Source: Siphonodentalium dalli
Taxonomy: Eukaryota > Mollusca > Scaphopoda > Gadilida > Siphonodentaliidae
DNA: 64,000 bases
Assembly: GCA_032622095.1 (NCBI GenBank)
Contig: CP136066.1
Span: 226,242,961-226,306,960 of the forward strand
Direction: 5' to 3'
This document shows, piece by piece, positions 22,035 through 31,974 of this stretch (its first letter is position 1; each line of letters opens with the position of its first letter). The position numbers were made by a program, and so were the translations under genes. Under the pieces are notes generated by a model. That model made no database searches. It worked only from the letters and a program-made list of their open reading frames with translations, and had not been told where the DNA came from.

Positions 22035-22247
22035 CAGTAATGCCCTAAGTAATCAACCTCTTAACCAAAGCAGAATTATGGGTAACTTTTCAGGATTTAG
22101 TCGGAAATATGGCTTGTTGCCATGCATCGGAAAGCTCTCAGCGAGAGCTTTCCGATGAATGGCAACAAGCCATATTTCCGACTAAATCCTGAAAAGTTAC
22201 CCATAATTCTGCTGTGTTTAAGGAGTCTATTACTTAGGGCATTACTG
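22035..22247. mobile_element. MITE C copy 1 (213-bp palindrome)
   Basis: CAGTAATGCCCTAAGTAATC... is mirrored by ..TACTTAGGGCATTACTG. The arms (GCAGAATTATGGGTAACTTT, GGATTTAGTCGGAAATATGG, GTTGCCATKCATCGGAAAGC) meet at CTCTCAGCGAGAG. A TA precedes the element and CA follows it, so one target copy has mutated. CAGT termini with TA targets fit Tc1/mariner-type MITEs. Confidence 0.85.
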
Positions 22248-22249
22248 CA

Positions 22250-23800
22250 TTATACAGTAAATTTGTCTTCAAACTTTTTGGTTATATCTCATAACCTTTG
22301 TGAATGTTCAGATAACCACGATTCAACCTGAGTGGAGGAATCAGGCCAGATAAAAAATGGTGGACTGTTTGTTCACATGATTGCGATATTGTCGCAGATG
22401 AGGATACCGTGGGTTGTTTGCAAGCCATGGTTAACCACATGATTGACTACCCAAAGATCTTTCCATCTACAATTTTGATGTACACATGATTTTGCATCCA
22501 AAGCCATGATTTTGCATCTAAAATCAAACAGTGCTTGATATTATTTCTTTACATGCGATCTTGTTGTGTACATGTGAGTCCAACTACCAGTTATCATTCC
22601 TTCCCAGGAGATGGGAGCGATTGCTCTCGCACCCGTACACATTCGCAATTTTCAATTTACGGGGTGCTAAAATGTGCACTCGTCCCTCTTATCAAAATGA
22701 TTATGATGACTGTAATCGTTGATCCAATATTGAACTATTTGAAGGTTTATTTTGATCCTTTTCTGTTTCAATTCAATTCAATTATGGGCATGTGAAAGTG
22801 TGACTACATGTAGACAGATATGTAGGTGTATGTCCGATTATGACATTTTTTTTGGAGAAACACCTAACTTATGATTATATTACAGGGTGCAATTACACCC
22901 TTCTTATGAATTGCGTGAGCAAATAAGCGCTCTTGTTGTGTTTTCCTCCTGATAAGGACTGGGTTACTATGGCATCCGGCGTACACTGGTCAAAACAGAC
23001 CCAGAATCCGGCATCCGAAAAGGGGGTGTCATTATCCTCCTCCCACTTATAGGCTTGACCTCTATGTGTGGCTTTAGCATACATAGACATACACACAATA
23101 AAGAGCACGAAGAAGAAAACTTTTCAAATGTACATTCCAATTTATGGACCATATAAACATATCTATTTACAGAAGCAAAGAACAAAAGAATTGTGCTTTA
23201 ATTTGAAAACAAAATAAAATGAAGGATTAAAGCAATTGTTTTCAATGTATTATGTTAAATGAATTGAAATAGAAATGTACGATCAACAAATAACTAATTA
23301 AAGCAATAAGGCACGCACTGAGTTAACATCAGCTTGGTGCGACATCTGAGTTGTAATTGCGAGTATATTATGTCACGAACCCTTACTCTGGCTACACCTG
23401 TAGAGATCATATTCCACCCGTTCAAAAGTTGGGAATTTTCGATGTTCTGATGGGGAACTTTGTAACAATGGAAAAAAAAGCCAAATTAATTCAAAATGAC
23501 AAAAAACAATTTGGCCAAAAGTATTTTCTTGCCAGCTAAGAGCCTGATATTCAACAAAGAAGAATGGGTACAGAGGTACTCAGCTGTCGAGCATTAAAAT
23601 ACCACTTTAACGTCATCAGTGTATCTTTTACTTATGGCAACAAAACAAATGGCATATGTCGTCAGAGACCAGCCAAGAGGCCCCTAGATGTACCTATACA
23701 TACTATAACAGTGACAAAGGTTCACAAGTCCGATTTTTTGGAAAAACACACCATCTATCATATTCCTCATAGATTCTCAAAATCATTCATCTCAGACACA
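22250..23800. other. Non-coding stretch, no feature recognised
   Basis: About 1.5 kb without a supported gene. Several frames of 60-90 codons exist on both strands but have no domain, splice context or repeat match. The 23640-23680 sequence CAGAGACCAGCCAAGAGGCC resembles the end of the hAT element at 30044 only weakly. Confidence 0.3.
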
Positions 23801-23805
23801 ATATA

Positions 23806-24075
23806 TTTCAGTGTGTCTTATTGGCCATGATATTTCCTTTCTTTTGATGTTTAATTCGATAGTGGTATCAAACGAAGGGAAGTCGAGATATCATACTGAA
23901 AACTTGGTATCTGTTTATAATCACTAATTACCGGGGAGGGAAACTGACGACTGCTTTTTGCCGGTAGGTTTCTCTAGAGTTTGATATGATATCTTGACTT
24001 ACCTTCATTTGATACTATCAAGTTATACATCAAAAGAAAGGAAATTTCATGGCCAATAAGGCACACTGTATATCA
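23806..24075. repeat. Foldback element with about 110-bp inverted arms
   Basis: The left arm CTTATTGGCCATGATATTTC, CTTTCTTTTGATGT.., GGTATCAAACGAAGGGAAGT is mirrored on the right by ACTTACCTTCATTTGATACT.., ACATCAAAAGAAAGGAAATT, TCATGGCCAATAAG. The outer words CAGTGTG/CACACTG extend the pairing. The unpaired centre is about 50 bp (TAATTACCGGGGAGGGAAAC..). No target duplication is obvious. Confidence 0.7.
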
Positions 24076-24397
24076 ATGATATAGTACATGTATACAAATG
24101 GTATATCTGGTATTTCCCCCAGGTGCCTGTGGGACCAACCTGAAGGTTTCAAATTGTGAGAAGTCACTCCCCGTTTGGTTAATAATTTGGGGAAGTGGTC
24201 CATTATCAGGGAGAAGTAACAATGGCTGAAGTTAAATTTACACCCCAACATCACCCTTCTATGATCCAATAAGTATTATACAACACAAGAGCACATTTAT
24301 AAAACCATTTATATAGTGAGTAAGGACACCATTATAATATGTAAATATACTAAACATTATGTTGGGACATACATGTATGCATACTGGTAGCTAGATA

Positions 24398-24610
24398 AAG
24401 TAATGCCCTAAATAATCGACTTCTGAACCACAGCAGAATTATGGGTAACTTCTCAGGATTTAGTCGGAAATATGGCTTGTTGCCATTCATCGGAAAGCTC
24501 TCACTGAGAGCTTTCCGATGAATGGAGACAAGCCCTATTTCCGACTAAATCCTGAAAAATTACCCATAATTCAGCTATGGTTAAGGAGTCGATTATTTAG
24601 GGCATTACTT
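24398..24610. mobile_element. MITE C copy 2
   Basis: A 213-bp palindrome with TA on both sides (24396-24397, 24611-24612). The termini are AAGTAATGCCCTAAATAATC and its complement, so the usual CAGT has become AAGT on both arms. The arms are otherwise as in copy 1 and meet at CTCTCACTGAGAG. Confidence 0.87.
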
Positions 24611-24913
24611 TATTTGTTGCAGGAATTATTGTACTTACAAGTGTGTATCTTATGAACAACTATTAAATGGTTTCCTTATAAATTTCAGTTGTAATATGAT
24701 TTTGTTTTAACAAAATAGATTTTTTCAAGAATGTGCATTGTGAATTTTGACAGCTCTTGTACTAGGTTATCCCATCAGATAAACGTTTATATATGTTTTA
24801 AACACATTTTAAATCCAAACTGTTAAAGTCTTGATTGGTGATGTATGTTCCTGACCATGCATAATAAAATCTGATTTTAAACTGACAAGCCTGAATCTAA
24901 TGTGTCTGAATCT

Positions 24914-25317
24914 AATGTGTCTGACATGTGTTCCCAGAGGATGAATTTGGTGACGATTTCCCACACGGTGGGCTAGCGTCATCAAATTCACCCTCTGAGG
25001 ACCTCATTCGGCTTAGGCCTGGGAAGATCTATATAGTCTCAAACGAACATTGTTTTTAGTTACTTTTTCCCTTCTGTTCAGTTTCTATATCCCCTAATTT
25101 GCAGAATATAAAACGCATAATCCAGGTGACTAATGGGTGAACATCACCAACTTCAACTAGGGGAACTTCAATCTGATTCTAGGTCTCCCATAGCAGTTGA
25201 GGCCTAAGCAGAATGAGATCCCCAGAGGACGAATTTGGTGATGCAAGTCCGCTGTGCAGGATAGTATTACTAAATTCACCTTTTGGGGACCTCATTCTGC
25301 AAATGTCAGACACGCTA
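24914..25317. mobile_element. MITE D copy 2
   Basis: It begins AATGTGTCTGACATG and ends CATTCTGCAAATGTCAGACACGC. The internal words CCCTCTGAGGACCTCATTC, TCTAGGTCTCCCATAGCAG and GCAGAATGAGATCCCCAGAG match the other D copies. A 15-bp direct repeat (TGTGTCTGAATCTAA) lies at the left end. It is non-coding. Confidence 0.65.
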
Positions 25318-25399
25318 AATACAGGCAAGTACGCTTCTAGAGGTTAATACAAGTCAGGTTTCCATATCACTAATCAATGACTGTTAACTTTATATTAGC

Positions 25400-25642
25400 A
25401 CTTTCATGACGGGGAGCTTCCTGAAATTTTGCAAAAACCCTGTGCCAATGCATTATCTTATATATGCAAGTTTCCCATTGGGAGCCTCGCATATAAAAGA
25501 GAATGCATTTTGCCCTAACAATATTTTCCTTGACCTTGTAAGCCATATATGCGAGCTCCATATGGAAATCTTGCATATATAAGAGAATGCACTGGCACAG
25601 GATCTTTAATGATGCACCAGCACAACTCCCGTCATGAGAGGG
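25400..25642. mobile_element. MITE H copy 1 (TTAA-type)
   Basis: The left end CACTTTCATGACGGGGAGC is mirrored by the right end ACTCCCGTCATGAGAGGG, followed by TTAA (25643-25646); the left target is TTAG. It contains two cores related to those of A and G but with a TTTCCCATTGGGAGCC-type loop. Next to its right end is CAGGATCTTTAATGATGCACCAGCACAACTCC, which is the sequence of the 71-bp satellite at 31975-34345. Confidence 0.72.
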
Positions 25643-25738
25643 TTAACATCTGAAAATTTGATTTCTGTCATCTGAGTTTCCATGACAAGAAATTAGCTCA
25701 TCAAGCAACAAGTCCAGCACTACTAGGACAACAGTTAA

Positions 25739-26120
25739 CCCTTTACCCAACAAACCGGCCAAAACCGGCCAAATAAAGCTTCAACAGCCTAAAATATCTT
25801 CGGTCTGTCTCAATAAAACCATACAAATATGGATATCATTGGAACCGGCTCCTTGACCACATTGTGATAGTTACAGTTATGCCCTGTGCCAATGCATTCT
25901 CTTATATATGCGAGTCGACCATAGGTCGCCTCGCATATATAAAAGAATGCATTGGCCTAAAAAAAATCTTTTTTTACCATTTTTTCTTACATTCTTTAAC
26001 AATTTTATAATTTTTAATGTGTTAAGCCAATGCATTCTCTTATATATGCGAGGCGACCTATGGTCGACTCGCATATATAAGAGAATGCATTGGCACAGGG
26101 CCGTTCTGTTGGGTAAAGGG
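25739..26120 (+). mobile_element. MITE A copy 4
   Basis: TTAA at 25735-25738 and 26121-26124 flanks CCCTTTACCCAACA / TGTTGGGTAAAGGG. Two cores lie at about 25884-25956 and 26027-26099. The spacer lacks 10 bp found in copy 1 (AACACTTTTT). Confidence 0.87.
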
Positions 26121-26340
26121 TTAAATGCAGCACCAGCACTACTTGGTCTCGGACGGCAGTTAGATCCCGTAAGTCCAGCACTACTCGGACAGCTGTTAGA
26201 TGCAACACCTAGAAATTTCTGTCATCCTGATCTTCCACCGATTGCTGAAAAAAATTTGAAATTAATATTAACAAAAATATTCTCAGAGGTGAGATTATTC
26301 AAACTTTCTGTTTGTTAATTCTGGATGTACATCAATTTAA

Positions 26341-26515
26341 CCATTTCATGACGGGAGCCGCGCTGGTGCAGCATTAAATATGTACCAGTTCATTCACTTA
26401 TATATATGTGAGTCTCTGACAGGGAGCGTCACATATATAAGAGAATGGACTGGCTTACAATTTCAACATAAATATTGTTAGGCCAATGTATTCTCTTATA
26501 CCAGTATATGCGAGT
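26341..26515. mobile_element. MITE H copy 2, right end missing
   Basis: TTAA (26337-26340) is followed by CCATTTCATGACGGGAGC, then GCTGGTGCAGCATTAA (inverse of the 71-bp satellite word) and a core with loop CTGACAGGGAGCGTC. The second core breaks off at CCAGTATATGCGAG, about 26515. Confidence 0.65.
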
Positions 26516-26519
26516 AAGC

Positions 26520-27030
26520 AATATAATAAGGTATTTCTGTCTTCATCAACAGAATAAATTCAATAAGGGAAAATGGCCAGAAATTATACAGTATGTAACT
26601 CAGCATCAGACACTTCTATACGCCGACAGATGCATAAAAAACGATGATGATTACATGCATTTATCAATACAAAATTGTTTATACAAAAGAAGACTATTTT
26701 ATTAACAATATGTAGTCTGACATGTCACAATTTACCAATGAGATCGTGGAAGCCTGTAAATAGTTTATCTGAGATTTGCAGAATTGAAAATTCCCAATCG
26801 TTCATTGATTAATGAAAGTGATTATGAATGAACATATATGTACTCCAACAGTATGTTTGAAACATTGTCTAAGGCCACATAGGTTTGTTTTTTTTAATTT
26901 GGGGAATATGAATGCATTACGTCAATTTACAATAACTATCATATTGTATCACCCTTTCAAAAATATCCAAGAAACCTACAAAGTGCTAAAGTGTCATTTA
27001 CTAGAAATTAGTGCATTAGAAATAAATAAA
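26520..27030. other. Non-coding stretch with a short D-like fragment
   Basis: CTGTAAATAGTTTATCTGAGATTTGCAGAATTG (about 26755-26787) is a degraded D terminus. No supported gene. Confidence 0.35.
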
Positions 27031-27033
27031 TTA

Positions 27034-27246
27034 CAATAGTTCCCTAAATAATCGACCCTTAAACCACAGCAGAATTATGGGTAATTTTTCAGGATTTAGT
27101 CGGAAATATGGCTTGTTGCCATTCATCGGAAAGCTCTCAGTGAGAGCTTTCCGATGAATGGCAACAAGCCGTATTTCCAACTAAATCCTGAAAAATTACC
27201 CATAATTCTGCTGTGGTTAAGAGGTCTATTATTTAGGGCATTACTG
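27034..27246. mobile_element. MITE C copy 3
   Basis: A 213-bp palindrome with TA at 27032-27033 and 27247-27248. The left terminus is mutated (CAATAGTTCCC) while the right keeps GGGCATTACTG. The arms meet at CTCTCAGTGAGAG. Confidence 0.87.
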
Positions 27247-27490
27247 TATTTAAACGTGAAAAATTCAAGTATTAGAGGTTATTTTAAAAGGTGTGCCATG
27301 TAAACATTTGTTATGCAGTCCTTCGATTTTTAGGCGCACCTGGAATTGAAAAGTATCGCGCAAATAGTTGTGTGCCTCATGATCTTAGTTAAGTTTACTC
27401 AAAGATTTAATAAAACGCAGCACAAGTTTTGGGATAACAACGAGACGTAGAAGTCATAGCATCAAAGGTTATACACTTAGAGTGTTTTTT

Positions 27491-27810
27491 TTAACCCGTA
27501 ACGGTCTGTGCGTACTGTTCAATACATGTGGTCGATAGATAATCAAAGCTATCATCAATAGAATCAATTATATTACATCTGTGCTCAATACTCGTAAGCA
27601 CATGGTGACAGTTCCGAGTCACAATTGAATAAACACCAGTACTTACAAAACAGGAAAGAATAAACAGTCCAATTTGCCATAATGAATCATCAGTAACAAT
27701 GCGATCCCACTTGGGAGTCGGCCAGGGAATATATTCCGTTGAGTCAGCGGTGTACAAAACATTGCCAGGAAGGAACCAACATTGAACACTTTTATTTTGT
27801 TTGAGGTTTT
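27491..27810 (-). CDS. Possible small membrane protein or exon, unrecognised
   Basis: The minus strand is open from about 27810 to the stop at 27491-27493. It reads ..WFLPGNVLYTADSTEYIPW.. and includes one hydrophobic span (LWQIGLFILSCFVSTGVYSI) that could cross a membrane once. The tail is cysteine-containing and acidic. The conventional start is unclear: there is no ATG at the head, so it may be a terminal exon. I see no clear acceptor or AATAAA. Composition is more protein-like than the surrounding AT-rich DNA, but there is no family match I can name. It could belong with the exon candidate at 29810-30007, although the phases do not obviously agree. Confidence 0.25.
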
Positions 27811-27814
27811 ATTT

Positions 27815-28300
27815 TATTAAAATAGCACAAAGCAATGTTATTTGAGTATATTATATACATGTTTAGTTGTTTACATGCACATGCATTGGTTATAACTTAT
27901 ATTTCCCGTTTTGCGTTCCTGGATCTAAAATCTGCACACTTGTATTTTTCAAAATCGAAGGACAGTGGTTATGTGGATAAAAAAAAACTTGTTTCCGATT
28001 TGTTTCCGATTTATATGGTTAAAATGTTGCCGACCTGAAAGTATGCTGCAAGCTGTCGTCAACAAAATACAACAATATATCAGCGTGTACTGCAAATTTA
28101 CAAGCTACCAATGTTTATTTACAATGAAATTGTTTATTTACACTGGAATTATTTATTTACAATGGAATTGTGTCTCAACCATGATATTTGGTTGTAACAA
28201 TCATACTAGTAATTAGACCAACATAAGACAGAAATTGAAATGGTCATTTTCCAAATGTTAAAACAAATATGGGAACTATTTTTTTTAAACTATGGAGAAA
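27815..28300. other. Non-coding stretch, short tandem motif
   Basis: TTTATTTACAATGGAATTG-type words occur three times near 28108-28165. Otherwise nothing is recognised. Confidence 0.35.
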
Positions 28301-28307
28301 TACATAG

Positions 28308-28442
28308 ATAGAACCGCATGAGTGTCTGGATTTTGACGAAATTATCGCACAAAATTTGTTGGCGGAGCGATACCTCGAGTGCGGGACGCCAACAAATCGA
28401 GTGCGATAATTCGTCAAAATACAAACACTCATGCGGTTCTAT
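28308..28442. repeat. Palindrome with about 50-bp arms
   Basis: AGAACCGCATGAGTGT, TTTTGACGAAATTATCGCAC and TTTGTTGGCG on the left are mirrored by CGCCAACAAA, GTGCGATAATTCGTCAAAA and ACACTCATGCGGTTCT on the right. The ~20-bp centre is GC-rich (GAGCGATACCTCGAGTGCGG). The 141-codon minus-strand frame across it is a by-product. Confidence 0.75.
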
Positions 28443-28449
28443 TTTTATT

Positions 28450-29050
28450 ACATATCTCCGTATCATAGTAAGTTGACTCACAATCTTACATCTCCGGTAC
28501 ATAAAATGTGAATTTAATTGAGTTTTAACACTGAATGAAATAGTTCCGTAGACAGGTTGCACTAGTGCGATTCTGAGAATTATCACACGCCTGGAAACTC
28601 GTGCGATCATGCGAATTACGTTGATAGATATGTAATAAAAATATTTATTACTTTGACTGAGTACAATCTCATGGGGGAGAATCACGTTGTTTTGATGTTG
28701 GTAAGTACCACGCATTCAAAATGGCCGAGACCAGTGCAAACACACAAAAAATATAATATATGAGGAATTGACACAAAACATAGCATTTTGACTGTGACGA
28801 GCATATGCTAGTTTATTTTTATAACAAGTTGATACCTTATTTGTTTGGAAATACTTAGTAGTTTTATATAACATTCTGACCAAAGTTGCCAGTCGGAGGT
28901 TCGTGGAATATACCAACCCTTATATCTGACAACTTAAGTCAGAAGTTGGAGCAAACAACTGAGTTTGGAAACAATTGAGGTATCGGCTTGTTTGAAAAAT
29001 AGTATATCATATGCTCGTAACTGCCAAAATACTATTTAATATAACTTTAT
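28450..29050. other. Non-coding stretch, no gene supported
   Basis: GCATTCAAAATGGCCGAG at about 28712 is mirrored by CTCGGCCATTTTGAATGC at about 29305, so a short inverted pair brackets MITE C copy 4. The significance is unknown. Confidence 0.35.
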
Positions 29051-29054
29051 CCTA

Positions 29055-29267
29055 CAGTAATGCCCTAAATAATCGACTCCTTAACCACAGCAGAATTATG
29101 GGTAACTTTTCAGGATTTAGTTGGAAATATGGCTTGTTGCCATTCATCAGAAAGTTCTCACTAAGAGCTTTCCTATGAATGGCAACAAGCCATATTTCCG
29201 ACTAAATCCTGAAAAGTTACCCATAATTCTGCTGTGGTTAAGGAGTCGATTATTTAGGGCATTACTG
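29055..29267. mobile_element. MITE C copy 4
   Basis: A 213-bp palindrome with TA at 29053-29054 and 29268-29269, and CAGTAATGCCC termini on both ends. A few arm mismatches are visible (CATCAGAAAGTTCTCACTAAGAG), so the two arms are mutating independently. Confidence 0.88.
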
Positions 29268-29269
29268 TA

Positions 29270-29780
29270 GTTTATTACCTTGTTTCTGGTTGCTTTTGCA
29301 ATCGCCTCGGCCATTTTGAATGCATGATACTCATCAACTCGAAACCACGTGATTCCCTACCGTGAAGCTAGATTATATGTTTGGGGGCCCTAGATGGCTT
29401 TGTTGCACATAGATATTTGGATAATAAGAGACATTTCATTCTTCCCTACATTTGGTCCTGCGAAGCTGCGAGTATTCGATTCTATTTGAACATGTCACAC
29501 AGCTTCATTTTGATTCAATTCAATAATCAATGATTCTAAAATTTCAAAAGTACTTTTTAGTATTTATAGAATTCAGTATGTTCAAGTTAACAGTATATAT
29601 GACACATTTGCAACCAACAATTCGAGATTCAAATTAAACAGAAATTGGTGATTCGCAGGGCCCAGATTTAGGGAACCCTCTACTGGTAGTTTATAAATAA
29701 AATAATCGAGACAAAGCCAATTCTAAAAAACAATTCCCAACCTGGATTTTGTTTTCACCAACAAATCGGAAACAAATAAG
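29270..29780. other. Non-coding stretch, no feature recognised
   Basis: AT-rich sequence with only the short inverted word near 29305 noted above. Confidence 0.35.
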
Positions 29781-29809
29781 TTTTAATTAACTAATGAACG
29801 GAGGCATAC

Positions 29810-30025
29810 CTCGGTGACACGCGAAGATTTACGCATTTTGTGCCACAATGCTGTTATTCTCTCCTCACTTTCAATCTTACTAACCTCGGTGGTTAAATCT
29901 TCAACAGTTCGCTTTCTCTGTAGTGGAGCAGAATTGTGGGAATAGTGAGCCATTTGAGATTCTCTAAGGGTCAGGATGTATGGCGAGCCAAGATTCTTAG
30001 CAACCATAATTAGGAGTATGATCAT
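29810..30025 (-). CDS. Possible first coding exon of an unrecognised gene
   Basis: The minus strand reads from an ATG at 30025 (or 30007, giving MVAKNLGSPYIL..) through a charged, protein-like sequence (TVEDLTTEVSKIESEERI, ALWHKMRKSS). It ends at ACCGAG|GTATGC, a good splice donor with the last exon base at 29810 in phase 0. Unspliced, it stops at 29783. The charged helix-like stretch could form a coiled coil. A hAT MITE sits 18 bp upstream of the first ATG, so any promoter lies in or beyond that element. No downstream exon with matching phase was identified with confidence. Confidence 0.3.
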
Positions 30026-30043
30026 ACAAAATTTGTGAAATAC

Positions 30044-30921
30044 CAGGGACCAGCCGAGAGGGCGACGTGGGCGAAGAAGTCTCCCTATTCTTGCTCACTT
30101 CGCCCTAATTTTGCAGCCGGGCGAAGTTTAAGTCGCCCTGAAATTTCCGAAGTTGACCGACGAAAATCGGCAAAATTTTCATCCTAATTTAGTGCCAACA
30201 TTGATTGAACCCAGTTATCCATTGACAGGGTCTTATAACACACCATAATTCTTATCAACATCTGTATTAATCCGATGTGGGAGCATATTCACACCTGAGA
30301 GTTGATTGCAGACAGCCGTGAATACATCGTAAGGTGTGAATACATCGTAAGGTGTCTACAGTGACTTGTGATTTTGTGATTATCACACCTAAAGATTACA
30401 ACTCATACACCTTGCCATGTGTCAGTTTATCACCCCCTTTGTTCAAGTTTGTAAAAGCCAGACAACTTTGAAATCAAATTCATTTGTGTAACATGTTAAT
30501 TAATATCTGTACCCAGCTCAGGCACTTTTAATGAGTGAGAATATTCAAGATTTCGTTTCGTTTAGCAATTTTTTCGTATTCATAAACATTTTTTAATTTA
30601 TTTTGTTTTTTTGTATTCATAAGCGGTTGTAAAAATGCCGTTATTATATCAAATGCTACCATTCTCTCACAATTATATTTGGACATTATTCATTGTTATT
30701 AGAGTGATGATTTGAACAAAATTATTCCATATTTGAACCATTGTTTCATCATTTTAATTAGATATTACATATCTCCTATTTTCGTTATATAGGCGACTAC
30801 TGCACTGGTCGATTTCAATTTTGTAAAGCCGACTTCGCCCTATCGATTGCCCACTTCGCCTTATTTTTGTGACAGGGAGAAGTCACTTCGCCCTGAAAAT
30901 CAGGTCTTAGGCTGGTCCCTG
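30044..30921. mobile_element. hAT-type non-autonomous element, 878 bp
   Basis: An 8-bp direct duplication TGAAATAC (30036-30043 and 30922-30929) flanks inverted termini CAGGGACCAGCC / GGCTGGTCCCTG. CAGGG termini with 8-bp duplications define hAT elements. Subterminal regions repeat ACTTCGCCCT/AGGGCGAAGT words in both orientations, the kind of site a hAT transposase binds. No transposase remains. Confidence 0.88.
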
Positions 30922-30929
30922 TGAAATAC

Positions 30930-31675
30930 AAGACAGTCAATGACTGTGGGGTTCCTAAAGACAGTAAAGTCGGAGAAGACTGGGACTACAATAATCAGTA
31001 CTTGTCAAATCACTTTAAAACAGGGGCACAGGTAGAGGGTCTTCTTTGAATGGTGGGAGGGGATATGGGGGTGTCCACTTTTAAATTTCTAACTGCACAC
31101 CCTCCCCATATCTAATATAGGAATCTATATAGCATAAATAGGTGGGTGTGGGAGTGTTAAATCTCCTATCTCTGCCCCTATTTGATCCAAATGTAAATCC
31201 CAATCTATGAGATCCATTGATCTAGTATTTTCAAAAGGCATATTGAAGACATTGAAGTGAGTTCATTTTCCTTAAAATGAGTTAAAAAATATAGGGAAGG
31301 GTTATCAATGTGGCACCTCGGATATTTGTTCGTTGAAATCATGAGCATAAAAATATGGCACATCGTTATCACAGAAGACAAGGAGTTAACAGCCTGCATA
31401 AACATAAAATTGTAACACCTGCCTGTACAACTGCATAAAATACAGCACATAGGAATTAATATAATTTAAATGGAAATGAATGATAGAAATAAATCTTATC
31501 CAGCCATTTTTGTCAAACACTGTCAGATAAAATAAGGTCTCATTTCATACACAGAGACATTAGCGAGAATGGCAGGCAGACAAACTTTATATTGTTATCA
31601 GAGAAGGAGATGACTTCTCAAATAATATTGTGGCATTAGGAATGTCAAAGAAAACAATTTGTATCACGGGCGCAT
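30930..31675. other. Non-coding stretch with one dispersed-repeat fragment
   Basis: Positions 31021-31115 resemble 4805-4920 (see there). Otherwise no gene or repeat was recognised. Confidence 0.35.
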
Positions 31676-31678
31676 GTA

Positions 31679-31899
31679 CAGTAATGCTCTAAGCCTCTAA
31701 ATAATCGACTCCTTAACCACAGAAGAATTATGGGTAACTTTTCAGGATTTAGTCGGAAATATGGCATGTTGCCATTCATCGGAAAGCTCTCCCCGAGAGC
31801 TTTCCGATGAATGGCAACAAGCCATATTTCCGACTAAATCCGGAAAAGTTACCCATAATTCTGGTGTGGTTAAGAAGTCGATTATTTAGAGCATTACTG
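31679..31899. mobile_element. MITE C copy 5 (221 bp)
   Basis: TA flanks at 31677-31678 and 31900-31901. It matches other C copies except for an extra 8 bp at the left (GCTCTAAGCCTCTAAATAA) and a compensating change in both termini (GCTC/GAGC instead of GCCC/GGGC). The centre is CTCTCCCCGAGAG. Confidence 0.85.
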
Positions 31900-31974
31900 T
31901 ACTTGCTTGACCCTTCAATTGGCAAGGGTAATGATCTGTCTGTTCGTGATTTTTCGCCCAGACCCCTGGACCGG

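Noticed and set aside
25877-26318. ORFs with repeated HRSPRIYKRMHW peptides
   Set aside because: They are read through the palindromic cores of MITE A; the same peptide appears wherever a core occurs.
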